Assembly: GCF_905220565.1 (NCBI RefSeq)
Contig: NC_059410.1
Span: forward strand, 3,053,501 to 3,117,500
DNA from: Melitaea cinxia
Taxonomy: Eukaryota; Arthropoda; Insecta; Lepidoptera; Nymphalidae
DNA: 64,000 nucleotides
Direction: 5' to 3'
The notes under the pieces were generated by a model, which was not told the DNA's origin, did not search any database, and was given only the letters and a program-made list of their open reading frames with translations. Positions 22,608 through 33,688 of this stretch are shown one piece after another. Both the position numbers and the translations under genes were made by a program. Position 1 is the stretch's first letter, and every line of letters starts with the position of its first letter.

Positions 22608-22850
22608 AATTGAACAAAAAATTTACCGACCGTCAATAATGTTGACGTTGTTTCAAAATTAAAGCCGTCATATATATAATTTTAAAAATAATTTAATACA
22701 AAACAAAAGCATTAACAAATTTTTTAGTTGTTGATGCCGGTAGAGCAAGTAATTATCTATAAAATGATATATAATTTATGTGTTGTAATTGTAAAGGTTT
22801 TTTCTAACAAAGGAGGCAGATATCTTAAATTTAGCGTATTAATGTATATG
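22608..22850. repeat. Direct repeat pair, left copy
   Basis: Colinear with 23497-23750. Both contain GAACAAAAAATTTACCGACC, TTGTTTCAAAAT and GTTGTTGATGCCGGTA or its variant. Offset about 0.89 kb. Either a local duplication or two copies of one family. Confidence 0.6.
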
Positions 22851-23496
22851 ATGATAGCACCTCCAAATTACAACAATGTTTGCGTAATTAGGAATACATA
22901 CATACGAATTAGTTTTATTTACTGCTAGTACTTCTAACGCTTCGTAATATTATAAGAACTAAACATGACATTGACATCGTAAAACGCCATAAACAAGCTA
23001 TAACCTCAAGCGAAAAGGTCACGAGGTTTTATCGGTACATTCGATAAGAGTGGTCGTTGACCCGACCTAGGTCATGCAATTTACCTATGTAGGTCTCGAA
23101 CGGAAGTATTAAGAATGGCTAAGGATTAAGAGCGAAACGTTTAAAAGTGAAAATGTTCTTTTACTGAAATATAAGGTTTGTTTACGTTTACATACGAGAA
23201 AGAAGAAGTAATACTTTATTCAAAAATTAGTTTTGCTAATAAAATAATAAATAAAATAAGAAGTGTAATAGTTTTAAAAAAAAATTAATGTACCATATAG
23301 TTTGTTAGTAGTCTTTTTATGTAGGTACTCGGAAAAGATCCGCTGGGCTTTGTTAAAATATATTTATTATATATCCTAACAGACGTAGCAACTGCTGAAT
23401 AAGAGCTATTTTGGGGACTTATTTTTATTATTATTATATTAGCTGTTCCCCTCGGTTTCACCCACGTTGATTTAAGAAAAAAAAAATAGCCTGAAT

Positions 23497-23750
23497 ATGA
23501 ACAAAAAATTTACCGACCGTCAACTACATATGTTGACATTGTTTCAAAATCAAATCCGTCATATATATATATATATTTTTTTTAATAATTAATTAAAAAC
23601 AAAAGCAATAATAATTTTTTTAGTTGTGGATGCCGGTAAAGCAATCAATTATTAAAATGATATATAATTCATGTGCAATTGGAATTGTGGTGAGATATTT
23701 TCTAAAAAGGGAGGCAAACATCTTAACCTTAGCGTATTAATATACATAAA
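23497..23750. repeat. Direct repeat pair, right copy
   Basis: Diverged direct copy of 22608-22850 in the same orientation. Preceded by TTAGCTGTTCCCCTCGGTTTC, which resembles a Helitron-like 3' end in inverse orientation. Confidence 0.6.
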
Positions 23751-25223
<1,473 letters not shown>

Positions 25224-25508
25224 GAGTTTGTAAAAGATTCTTACGGGATGAATAATGAAGAAAATATGAAATATGTTTAAATTATTTGTTTACGATTTCT
25301 TCTAATCAGAATTTAATATACATACATATTATATATATAATATTCATATATATTTAAAATTTTATAATATTCACATATATTTAAAAAAAAAACTGAACAA
25401 AATTTATCAGAGATTGAGGATTGATGCCAATTTAATTCCTATAAAACTAAATCTTAATATTATATAAATTCAGAAGAAATATTATTTCCTTAAAAATTTG
25501 GCTTTGAT

Positions 25509-25785
25509 GGTTTTTTTTTTTGAGGGGGCAAACGGACAAATGACTCACCTGGTGGTAAGTAAAAACAATATCCATAGACACCCGCAACATCAGATGATTT
25601 GCGGGCGCGTTGCCGGCCTTTCAAATAGAAGTATGCTCTTTTTTGGAGGTCCCTAAGTCGTATCGATTCGGAAATACCGTAGATGGCAGCTGGTTCTATA
25701 CAGTGGTCGTGCGAGAAAGGAAATTGCGTAAAAATCGATTTGTCGTAGATTTTCGGACATTGAGGCGATGTGGGTGAAATAATTA
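25509..25785 (-). repeat. Interspersed repeat E, LINE-like fragment
   Basis: Shares GAGGGGGCAAACGGACA, CCTGGTGGTAAGT, CGGAAATACCGTAG and GATGTGGGTGAAAT with 60567-60830. The arrangement resembles widespread lepidopteran retrotransposon 3' fragments; the assignment is by general resemblance only. Confidence 0.5.
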
Positions 25786-26054
25786 ATTTATAGTTATTTT
25801 GGAATTATCGAACAAGACCAGTTCTGAAAACTATAACTTAGGAAGGTCATGACAGAACGTATTACGGGTATCTTATCCGTAACACTAATATTATAAATGC
25901 GAAAGTATGTGCGGATGAATGGAAATATATTTGTTACTTTCTATCCAAAAACTATTGAACTAACCGTGATAAAATTTGGTATACAGATAGCTGGAGAATC
26001 CAGAATAACACATAGCCTACATTTTATCCCGATATTTCTATGGGATCGGAAGTT

Positions 26055-26230
26055 ACAAAGTCAAAATCGCAAATAACTTTATTCAAATATATGTGAAAAG
26101 TTTAATCAACATTTACATATTAATTTTTTTTTTAATATCGTTAAAAGTGAAACTACCGCCGTTTCGGAATGTCGACAGAATTGACTGCAGAGAAGAATAG
26201 GCAAGCATTTTCGCAGGTACTACTTTAATA
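26055..26230 (+). repeat. Interspersed repeat F, copy
   Basis: Carries AACTTTATTCAAATATATGT and AAACTACCGCCGTTTCGGAA, diverged from 21772-21945. It lies just left of an ORP9-like exon. Confidence 0.5.
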
Positions 26231-26287
26231 AAAACGCAGGTTAAGTCACGAGGGGCAGGTAGTAATAGCTACATAGTGAGTACTGAC

Positions 26288-26399
26288 CTTGGTCCAGGAA
26301 CCACAGCATCTGCGGGTTCGTCGTCGGCATCGTAGAAGTCATCTTCACCTTCCGATGATGAGTACGACGTGTCAGGTACTAACAGCGACATTGCTTGTC
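26288..26399 (-). CDS. OSBPL9: ORP9-like exon, acidic FYDAD segment
   Basis: A 112 nt exon of an oxysterol-binding-protein-related protein, a lipid-transfer protein at membrane contact sites. It is bounded by an acceptor (TGTACCAG before 26399) and a donor (GTCAGT after 26288). It enters in phase 1 and leaves in phase 2. The product contains QAMSLLVPDTSYSSSEGEDD then FYDADDEPADAVVPGP. The SYSSSE...DFYDAD motif is characteristic of vertebrate ORP9 between coiled coil and ORD domain. The acidic, low-complexity nature fits a disordered linker. This is the most C-terminal exon found; the ORD exons must lie further left but were not recognised in the 26 kb to the window edge. Confidence 0.85.
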
Positions 26400-26451
26400 C
26401 TGGTACAGACAAACAATAATCATTTAGTATTTATTTCAACATACACAACAA

Positions 26452-26665
26452 TTCTGATGGTAAGCGGTTACCGCAGCCTATAAACGCCTGTAACACCAGA
26501 AGCTTCGCTAGCGCGTTGCCAACCCTAACCCCCAATCCCCCCTAGGAGTTCTATTCGCTGCAGTAACACAGAGACTATTTTCAAGGAGTATTATTTAGCT
26601 GTTTTCTTTTGTAAAGTTGAAGGTACTTTACTAGTCAAGCTATTCCAAATTTTGAGAAAGATGTT
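26452..26665 (-). repeat. Interspersed repeat A copy in ORP intron
   Basis: GATGGTAAGCGGTTACCGCA, ACACCAGAAGCTTCGC and GAGTATTATTTAGCTG match repeat A. It lies between the exons at 26.3 and 26.8 kb, same orientation as the copy at 26916-27175. Confidence 0.65.
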
Positions 26666-26775
26666 GCCGGTTGCGATTGACCCCAATATTGGAAACTGAC
26701 GGTGTCTACAATATAAGTGAGATTATTTTATAAATATTTAAGAAAAATATATTAAAAAAATATATAAATACTAAC

Positions 26776-26868
26776 TGGAGGCATCGATGTGTTCTAAGGG
26801 AGGTATCGAATGCGTGGGGGATGATAGTTCTCGACACTCTGCTCCCATTTCCACTCGAGGAGATAGAT
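26776..26868 (-). CDS. OSBPL9: ORP9-like candidate cassette exon
   Basis: A 93 nt segment with a good polypyrimidine acceptor (TTTCCTCGTCGTCCTCAG) and a donor GTTAGT. It enters and leaves in phase 1, so it fits in frame with the exons on both sides (27666-27735 and 26288-26399), and skipping it also keeps the frame. The product, with LSPRVEMGAECRELSSPTHS followed by IPPLEHIDAS, is Ser/Pro-rich, as expected of the disordered linker. Not clearly conserved, so weaker than its neighbours. Repeat A copies in the same orientation flank it. Confidence 0.6.
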
Positions 26869-26915
26869 CTGAGGACGACGAGGAAACTATTAAATCGGTT
26901 TTTTTTAAATATGTA

Positions 26916-27175
26916 ACTAGGTCGACAAACAGGCGTACGGGTCAACTGATGGTAAGCGATTACCGTAGCTTATAGACGTCTGCAACACCAGAAGCATAGC
27001 AAGCGCGTCGCCGACCCTATCCCCGATTCCCCCCAGGAGTTCTGGTCACCTTAATCACCCCAGGAACACAACACTGCTTGAAAGCTGTATTATTTAGCTG
27101 TGGTCTTCTGTAATCTTCTGTCCCAGTCGGGCTGCTCCATATTTTGAGCAGGAAATTTCATGCTGTGCCCTATTG
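26916..27175 (-). repeat. Interspersed repeat A copy in ORP intron
   Basis: Matches repeat A from AACTAGGTCGACAAACAGGC to GCAGGAAATTTCATGCTGTG. Second of two same-orientation copies around the 26776-26868 exon. A plus-strand open frame spanning the exon and repeat is an artefact. Confidence 0.7.
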
Positions 27176-27665
27176 ATGATATTTCTATATTCAAATAAGG
27201 ATTTGTTTTACTTACCAGCCGTTCAATTTCGAACATATGTTCGAAAATCTTAAATAATTCGTGTAGTGAATCTTAGACAGTTGATGACTACATATTTATC
27301 GGAGAACAATCATTAAATACATTTGAAAAACGAAGTTTATCGCGGTATCCGGAAGTTGGCAGCACTGTCGTGTACAAAGTTACAGTGAAACAATAATAGG
27401 CCGTTATAATGTAGTTTCTTTACTATATTATCCAACTTTTCGGCCACATGATATTGTACAAAATTTAGAGTAACGGTGTCATCGACAAAAAAAAAATACG
27501 AAGATAATAGGCTCTCTATCTTAGCTGCCTGTTTCTTTTTTATAAATTCATGCAGTTCAAATTAATTATCCAGATCCTTTTATAATGAACTTCAGAGCAG
27601 TCCTAAGACTACTAAAAAAAGCTAGGACGTGCTAAATTTAATAACAAGGACATTTCATAATCTAC

Positions 27666-27735
27666 CTTCTTTGATAAGTTGCTGTGATGGATTTGTCGGC
27701 CCTTGATACACACCGTTTACTGGATTTACGGTATT
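27666..27735 (-). CDS. OSBPL9: ORP9-like exon, linker after coiled coil
   Basis: A 70 nt exon between acceptor TTTGTTTACAG and donor GTAGAT, phase 0 in and phase 1 out. It encodes NTVNPVNGVYQGPTNPSQQL then IKE plus one base. Vertebrate ORP9 has a closely similar INPVDAIYQ stretch straight after its conserved helix. The separating intron is only 172 bp. Too short to be found by open-frame length; the call rests on frame continuity and similarity. Confidence 0.85.
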
Positions 27736-27907
27736 CTGTAAACAAAATATATATTATTTAAAACATATTAACAAATACTAAAATATTCTAGCACAAGTTT
27801 AGTAAAATAATTCCTCACGTTGGGTATTAAGTTTGTCTTATAGACTAAATGTGTAAATTTGTTTGTCATTGAGTTAGTAACAGTTGAACAATTAATAAAA
27901 TAAATAC

Positions 27908-27958
27908 CTTAGCTATTTGAAGAAGCACTATGGAATGTTTTATATTATCCAACATTGC
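27908..27958 (-). CDS. OSBPL9: ORP9-like exon, conserved helix
   Basis: A 51 nt exon (17 codons, phase 0 both sides) between acceptor CTTTTGCAG and donor GTATTT. It encodes AMLDNIKHSIVLLQIAK. The IKH(S/C)IVLLQIAK stretch is a hallmark of animal ORP9 and the strongest single piece of evidence for the gene's identity. It forms an amphipathic helix in the linker. Its A/T-rich codon use contrasts with the very GC-rich exon at 31.8 kb of the same gene. Confidence 0.88.
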
Positions 27959-28132
27959 CTGCAAAAGAAAAGTAATAACTTAAAAGAGTTAGACAAAAGA
28001 AAATCAACTTTAACAGTATAAATTTGAAGTATTAAAATCGTTAAACGTAAAACAAGCTTGAGATTATAACATCATACGTATAAATTGCTTGATTATAAAT
28101 ATTTTAACATTGTTTCGAGTCCCAATATCCAA

Positions 28133-28440
28133 AGCTTGTCTGGAAGAGATCGCTCTTTCAGCGATAAGACCGCCTTTGTACATCTTTCATTTTATGTTAT
28201 TACTAGCTGACCCCGCAAACGTTCTTTTGCCATATATGTTATTAACCCCCTTATATCCCCCATTATAACTTAGAGGTATGAAAAATAGATGTTGCTCGAT
28301 TCTCAGACCTACCCAATGTGCACACAAAATTTCATGATAATCGGTCAAACCGTTTCGGAGGAGTCTAACAATAAACACCGCGACACGAGAATTTTATATA
28401 TTAGATTTTGTTTATTTTAATGGTGTACAATAAAGAGTAT
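28133..28440 (+). mobile_element. LINE 3' tail interrupted by a Helitron-like element
   Basis: 28133-28202 (TGTCTGGAAGAGATCGCTCT, GCGATAAGACCGCC) and 28406-28440 (GTGTACAATAAAGAGTATTA) are the two halves of the 3' tail seen unbroken at 29636-29785. The family 3 element at 28203-28405 lies between them. The tail ends in (TTA)n at 28437-28460. Confidence 0.6.
28203..28405 (-). mobile_element. Helitron-like element, family 3 copy 2
   Basis: On the minus strand it runs TCTAATATATAAAATTCTCG ... CTAG over 203 bp, flanked on the plus strand by A (28202) and T (28406) with no duplication. It splits a LINE tail whose uninterrupted version is at 29.7 kb. Confidence 0.75.
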
Positions 28441-28668
28441 TATTATTATTATTATTATTGTGTTATACATTGTTAATATTGCAAAAAGGAAATATTAAAT
28501 TTTTTCTTTGTTGTAATAAATAAACCCAAAATATATTGGAATTATTTCAAAAATTTATTTTACCTGATAAAGCTACGTTATCAGTGTCATAGGCTATGAT
28601 TTAACGAGAGGAAACCACATTGTAATCAATGCGAGAGTTAATTTAGGTAAATAGTATGTGTATCTTAC

Positions 28669-28746
28669 GTTAGAGTGGTCTAAGATGACTTGTCCTTTAC
28701 TCTTCTCCTGTGGATCGGCCAGTTCCGAAACTCTTGTGTTCATTTT
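28669..28746 (-). CDS. OSBPL9: ORP9-like exon, coiled-coil linker
   Basis: A 78 nt exon (26 codons, phase 0 both sides) between acceptor TTTCGCAG and donor GTAAGA. It encodes KMNTRVSELADPQEKSKGQV then ILDHSN. It joins the ELVS end of the 31825-32004 exon and the AMLDNIKH start of the next exon without frame change. Polar, helix-forming composition fits the region between PH domain and conserved helix. Sequence similarity alone is weak; position, phase and splice sites carry the call. Confidence 0.75.
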
Positions 28747-29211
28747 CTGCGAAACGAAACATTTAAATTAAAAAAAAGAAAAATATATCTGGACGAGGGA
28801 ACTCTACTGATAATAATAAATAAACCCAATTTTTTCAGGAACCTTGACCCATTGTACCTTGTTAGGTACAATTATTGTCTTCGTAAGCATTTACATCGTA
28901 TATTTCTTTAAAATCGTAAACAGTTTCACATCGTTATAATAAAAAAAGTGCGTGTGTACTCATGTATGCACATAAGAAGTCATACTTCATTGGCTAGCTA
29001 ACTTCACGTTGCTAACTTCTTCTTCGTTGACTAGCTAACTTCAGGGTGTCGATTTTTTGTGACGGTGTGCGCGCGCATTACAAAAATTTACTCTCATATT
29101 CCGGACCAAAAGAAGTATATCTTCAAAAATAATTCTGTTTGCTGGCAAACGAAAAAAAAAAAACCGAATTCAAATACATCGACAAGTAATACAACGTAGG
29201 TCCTTCTTAAA

Positions 29212-29361
29212 ATTCCATCTCATTCTTCTTCTTTTTACTCTAACTCATTCTCTGTCCAAGTGGCCCGACTATGGAATTCTTTACCCGTAAGTATACGGCG
29301 TGCACAATCATTAGAGTCATTTAAGAGCCATTTGAAAGACCATTACTTAAAGTTGCTATAA
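29212..29361 (+). pseudogene. LINE reverse-transcriptase C-terminus remnant
   Basis: An in-frame stretch ending at TAA 29359-29361 encodes SNSFSVQVARLWNSLPVSIR, then RAQSLESFKSHLKDHYLKLL. The ARLWNSLP...SLESFK...L pattern is typical of the extreme C-terminus of non-LTR retrotransposon ORF2 proteins. The rest of the protein is missing, so this is a 5'-truncated copy, followed directly by its 3' untranslated tail. It lies in an ORP9-like intron on the opposite strand. Confidence 0.75.
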
Positions 29362-29687
29362 TATCGTTACTGATTTAGTGCTATATTTCTCTTGTACTCT
29401 GTCGTTTATATTTATAATATCTATTAGTTGTTTATATTCTATGTATGTATATATGTATGAATCTATGTATGTATGTATATGTATGTTTATGTATGTACTC
29501 TTATGTGTAGTTTCATGCCTGTAATTATATCTATTCAAGTGTATGTATAGTTATATAATTATATGTGTTTACATACATTATTTTTAAGGTAAACCTCTAT
29601 GCCGCTTTATTCTTATTCATGTCCTTTTTCTAAAGGTTGTCTGGAAGAGATCGCTCTTTAGCGATAAGACCGCCTTTTGTACATACC

Positions 29688-29719
<32 letters not shown>

Positions 29720-29790
29720 TCTCGCTTGTTCCTTTTTCTTTTATGTTATTTGTATTGTTTTTGGTTGTACAATAAAGTATATTTGTATTG
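29362..29790 (+). mobile_element. LINE 3' untranslated tail
   Basis: Contains a TATG-rich stretch (29440-29500), the block TGTCTGGAAGAGATCGCTCT with GCGATAAGACCGCC, and ends GTTGTACAATAAAG with a T/A-rich tail. It follows the ORF2 remnant and defines the tail family also seen at 28.1 and 41.8 kb. Confidence 0.65.
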
Positions 29791-29793
29791 TAT

Positions 29794-30140
29794 TGTAATA
29801 CAACGTAGGTAGACGAAGAAATAGTCAAGTAAATACGCATTATCAAAGATTACTCCAAAAGTTGTGATCAAATCTCGATAAAATTTAAATGTGACCACAT
29901 GATAAACATCAGCTTTCGTAAACCTAGTAAAAAGTTATGCGGATTTTCGAGAGTTTCCCTCGATTTCTCTGGGATCCCATCATCAGGTCCTGGTTTCCTT
30001 ATCATGGTACCACACTTAGGATATCTCCTTACCAACAAAATCGGTACATAAACGACGAAGTTATCCCCGAACATATATTATATATAGCTATATATATACG
30101 ATCGAATTGAGTAACCTCCTCCTTTTTTGAAGTCGGTTAA
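29794..30140 (-). repeat. Interspersed repeat G, minus-strand copy
   Basis: Runs from ACAACGTAGGTAGACGAAGA to GTAACCTCCTCCTTTTTTGA, the reverse complement of 51478-51780. The minus-strand open frame at 29868-30074 belongs to the repeat. Confidence 0.65.
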
Positions 30141-30599
30141 TAAGATATAAATATACAAACACTACACTCTTAATAGTGTACAATACTAAAAGAAACTGTA
30201 TAAAAGTAAAATTTTGGAATCAATTGTCTAATTATTGTCTAACACTGTCTAATTAATGTATCGTTTTATTTTAAGGACTCGCAATAAAAGCGATTAAAGT
30301 AATACAATTAACAGAACAGAAAAACTAGTTTTATTCGTGTTTTGTTGTATAGGAAAATTCTAGAAAACAAATGAACACTACACTAAGCACATTTATCTCG
30401 GTCGTAATGTGCAAGAACGCGCCTGATCAATTCGCGTTTGAAACTTGGCTAACATTATATGAATTTCTATATCAAATCTTTCTACATAGCAAAAGCCGCA
30501 CCAAGACTGATTGTGTCATTGACTTGCATTACAGATTAATAAAACGTGGACAAAGGCGGGTCCACCGTTGTGGGCACGGTGGGCTGTGGCTCCGCCTTT

Positions 30600-30670
30600 C
30601 ATCATCATCATCAGTTCAGCCTATTGCAGTCCACAGCTGGACATAGGCCTCTTTAAGTTCGCGCCACTAA
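30600..30670 (-). repeat. Interspersed repeat B end fragment
   Basis: An (ATC)n stretch followed by TTCAGCCTATTGCAGTCCAC and GGACATAGGCCTCTTTAAGT, the end of repeat B in inverse orientation. Confidence 0.6.
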
Positions 30671-31824
30671 TTTACTTGTAATGTCACATTTTCACGGTCT
30701 AAGTGGTTCAGATATATCGCCTATACATTAGCAATAGTGAATCAACTGTTACGAATCGATATCGACACTGGATGACCGAATGCAGTCAAGTCAGCGTAAC
30801 AACCGCAGAGATTGTTTTCTACTATTTGTAAAATAAAATCTTGGTTGCGTGCCTAAATAGCACTGGAAAAAATATTCGAGCTATTTCTCCTAAATATACA
30901 AGACGTGAACCTCTGGATATCGATCACATTATCAAGGTTTCCGCGTAAAAGAAACGTAAGTTTGAATTTGTAATTTATAAAAGCATCAAGTAAAATCCTT
31001 TCTAGCGTTTAGTTTAATTTGATATCTTTTGAAGTTTTTCAGTTCAGTTTAGCCTAATATATTCTCGACTGGTGGATCTAGCCCGACGGCTATACAACTC
31101 CTGAGACAGCATTAAGATCTGTTTACCCAGTCTAGTGTTAAAAAAACCCTGTTGGAATTTATTTAGTATTTAATCGAAATCGCTTAATTATTTGGTTGAA
31201 ATCGAGTCCTGACTTCCTCCATAATTATTTCTATTCTTAGGTCAAAGTTTTGATGCGCGGGAATAAGGAAATAATCAAATTCAAAGTTTTTGTCGCCAGA
31301 TCGATTATCAGGTGGCTGTGACCACAATCCTTTTTGAGGGTTGGATTCTCGATGAACGGGGAACTTACATAAAACTATCATGGCCTATTGTATTCTTAGA
31401 TAAAAAAAACTATGTACCGACTCACAGAGACTAAGTTAAGTCGGCACGTTGAACTTTCCAGACCAAAGTTTCATTTCTACAATAACAAAAACACATTTAA
31501 TAATCATGATATACCTTTTTAAAATCCTTGTATTGTGCCCTTCAATTTGATACCCATATTGTAGTATTCGAGAAAAATTTTATTTTTCATTAACTACAAT
31601 GGCTTCGCGCAGCCGCCATGTTTGATTTTTTTTTAATGTCACCTACCTAAGAACACTTGGGAAGCTAAGACGAACCTAACGATACCTCAATTATGTAAAT
31701 CCGTTCAGTGGTTCTAGAAATATGAGGTAGTAAAGAATATTACATACAAACATACATACATACATACAAGATACGCGCGAAAAACATAACCCTTCCTTGG
31801 CAGTCGGGTAATAAAGCAACTCAC
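30671..31824. other. Intronic sequence, no supported gene
   Basis: Intron of the ORP9-like gene. Contains an (ACAT)n patch at 31745-31768 and otherwise A/T-rich unique-looking sequence. The 31184-31381 open frame has no recognisable product. Confidence 0.45.
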
Positions 31825-32004
31825 CGAAACCAACTCGATCATGATCTGCAGGTACGCGTCCGCCTCGGCGACGCGCCGCTCCAGGTCGCCGTGGCGGTGC
31901 GCGGGCGCGGGCACGGCGCGCGCCCAGCGCTCGCGGCGCCCGTGGCGGGCGATCGTGTCCTCCAGCGCGCGCACCCAGCGCTCGCGCTCCGAACCGTCGC
32001 GGGC
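31825..32004 (-). CDS. OSBPL9: ORP9-like exon, end of PH domain and first linker helix
   Basis: A 180 nt exon (60 codons, phase 0 both sides) with acceptor GTGTCCGGCCAG and donor GTGAGT. It begins ARDGSERERWVRALEDTIAR, the last PH strand and C-terminal helix, where the E-R-x-x-W tryptophan is the PH hallmark. It ends RRVAEADAYLQIMIELVS, close to the EADAYLQ(L/I)LIE stretch of ORP9. The PH domain binds phosphoinositides, and the helix follows it. The exon is strikingly GC-rich (GCG/CGC codons) against AT-rich neighbours. Repeat A starts about 27 bp upstream of the acceptor. Confidence 0.88.
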
Positions 32005-32030
32005 CTGGCCGGACACGGTTTTATTTATTT

Positions 32031-32312
32031 ATTTAACTGAGGTAGGGCACAGCAGGAATTTCCTGCTCAAAATACGGAGCAGCCCGACTGGGGTAGTACC
32101 TCGACCTTACAGAAAATCACAGCAAAATAATACTGTTTTCAAGCAGTATTGTGTTCCTGTTGGTGAGTAAGGTGACCAGAGCTCCTGGGGGGATTGGGGA
32201 TTGGGTCGGCAACGCGCTTGCGATGCTTCTGGTGTTGCAGGTGTCTATAAGCTACGGTAATCGCTTACCATCAGGTGAGCCGTAAGCTTGTTTGCCGAAC
32301 TAGTGACATAAA
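32031..32312 (+). repeat. Interspersed repeat A, near-complete copy next to splice acceptor
   Basis: Runs from TTAACTGAGGTAGGGCACAG to CCGAACTAGTGACAT with the internal blocks CAAGCAGTATTGTGTTCC and CTACGGTAATCGCTTACCAT. It lies in the ORP9-like intron with its end beside the 31825-32004 exon acceptor. Confidence 0.8.
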
Positions 32313-32333
32313 AAAATAAAAAAATAAAAAAAT

Positions 32334-32460
32334 TAACTAGGTCGGCAAACAAGCGCACAGCTCACCTGTTGATAAGCGTTTACCGTAGCCTATAGATGTC
32401 TGCAACACCGGGAGCATTGCAAGCGTTGAAGATCCTACCCCCAATTCCCCCCAGGAGTAA
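32334..32460 (-). repeat. Interspersed repeat A, truncated inverted copy
   Basis: AACTAGGTCGGCAAACAAGC to CCCCAGGAG is the reverse complement of the neighbouring 32031-32312 copy, separated by only about 20 bp of A/T. The pair could fold into a long imperfect hairpin in the pre-mRNA. Confidence 0.75.
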
Positions 32461-33414
32461 AGGAAAAAGAAGTAAGTCAAGTGTCCATTTTATACACAGC
32501 AGTTTAATGTCGGTAACAGACCGACCGATCGACGCAGCAGGGAACTTTGTTTTACAATATGCAGTGATTTACTGACTATTTAAATGTTTATTTAAAGGAC
32601 GCAAGCATTTTTAATATCCATCAACTGACGCTAGCAGATGGATACACAAATTAATATTCTCGTCGAGTATTCGAAACGTTTTTGTTAGAATTCATTGAAA
32701 CGGAAATGCGAGAGAAAGGCAGGATTTCAGAGTGATTCATCTTAAATAAAAGTAAGCCGAGGTCACGATGAGATGTTTATTCCGTAAGCAACCAGTGCAT
32801 ACCTATTAAGGTGCTAAATCAAAATTTAATATTCAATCAGAATATTTTAGAATGTTATCGAAAGTGCTTGAGAAGAACAGACCATTAGCAGGGAATGTAA
32901 ACCAATCCTGTGAGATGTCATTTTCGGGATATCTCTTCATTAAGTTGTGTCATTGAATATTGTGGTTTTACAGGAGATAATTAGACTTTAGCTGGTTTAA
33001 GACATTCGTGGTTCTTTTGTTTTGTGATTATGTTTTAAGAACAGTTCTATTTTGTTATTATTAAATAACTGATGGGAGATGGTCAAGGAGGGTTTAAATC
33101 AAAGTAATTGTAATAAATTTGATGATATTTTTACTTATAAATAATTTACGAGTAGGTGTATGAAGCCTGATTGTTTCTTATTTTAGTAATATTATTCAAT
33201 ATTTATGTTGTTGACGACAATTTATCAAAAACAAGTTTCATTCAAACGAACACATGAGACACAGGAGTCATTGTTACCAATAATTTGGACACGTCAAATG
33301 AACCCTACATTTTTTGGTGAGATAAGAATTGGTATTATTTTAAGATCACGATATTTAACGAATTTTTAGATCCAGTTTCGACTGTCGTGACTCTCGCGAC
33401 TGAAAATGTATTAA

Positions 33415-33688
33415 GTTAACCTGAAAATGAAAGATCTTGTGGTTGACGGTGCTAGTCTAATATACCAATTTTTTATCTGCTTTACATTATTGTTACCAGC
33501 TTTTATTGCAAGGGTCTGTTTTCAGAATAGCGCTCCTTCATTCTTTGATCTTTTGCATCATTGCAATGCTGAGTGTCTTATGAAGAGTATTTACCAAAAA
33601 ACTTAGGTTTTCACCTAAAAATGGAAGATCTAGCGGTCGAAAGTGATAAGTGTCTTATGAAGTGCATTTACCAAAAGTATGTGATCAC
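33415..33688 (-). repeat. Partial duplications of the ORP9-like exon end and donor
   Basis: On the minus strand, 33415-33447 reads CACCGTCAACCACAAGATCT then TTCATTTTCAG/GT, close to the end of the 33689-33817 exon, including its donor. A second, more diverged copy lies at 33610-33642. Longer blocks (GTCTTATGAAG...ATTTACCAAAA) repeat at 33573 and 33652, a 79 bp period. These are intronic remnants of local duplication. Confidence 0.75.

Noticed and set aside
26289..26483. Plus-strand open frame of 64 codons
   Set aside because: Antisense shadow of the ORP9-like exon at 26288-26399 and the adjoining repeat.
31714..32170. Arg/Ala/Ser-rich open frames on both strands over 31.8-32.0 kb
   Set aside because: The plus-strand frame is the antisense of a GC-rich ORP9-like exon. 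The minus-strand frame is right only between the splice sites; its ends run into intron.
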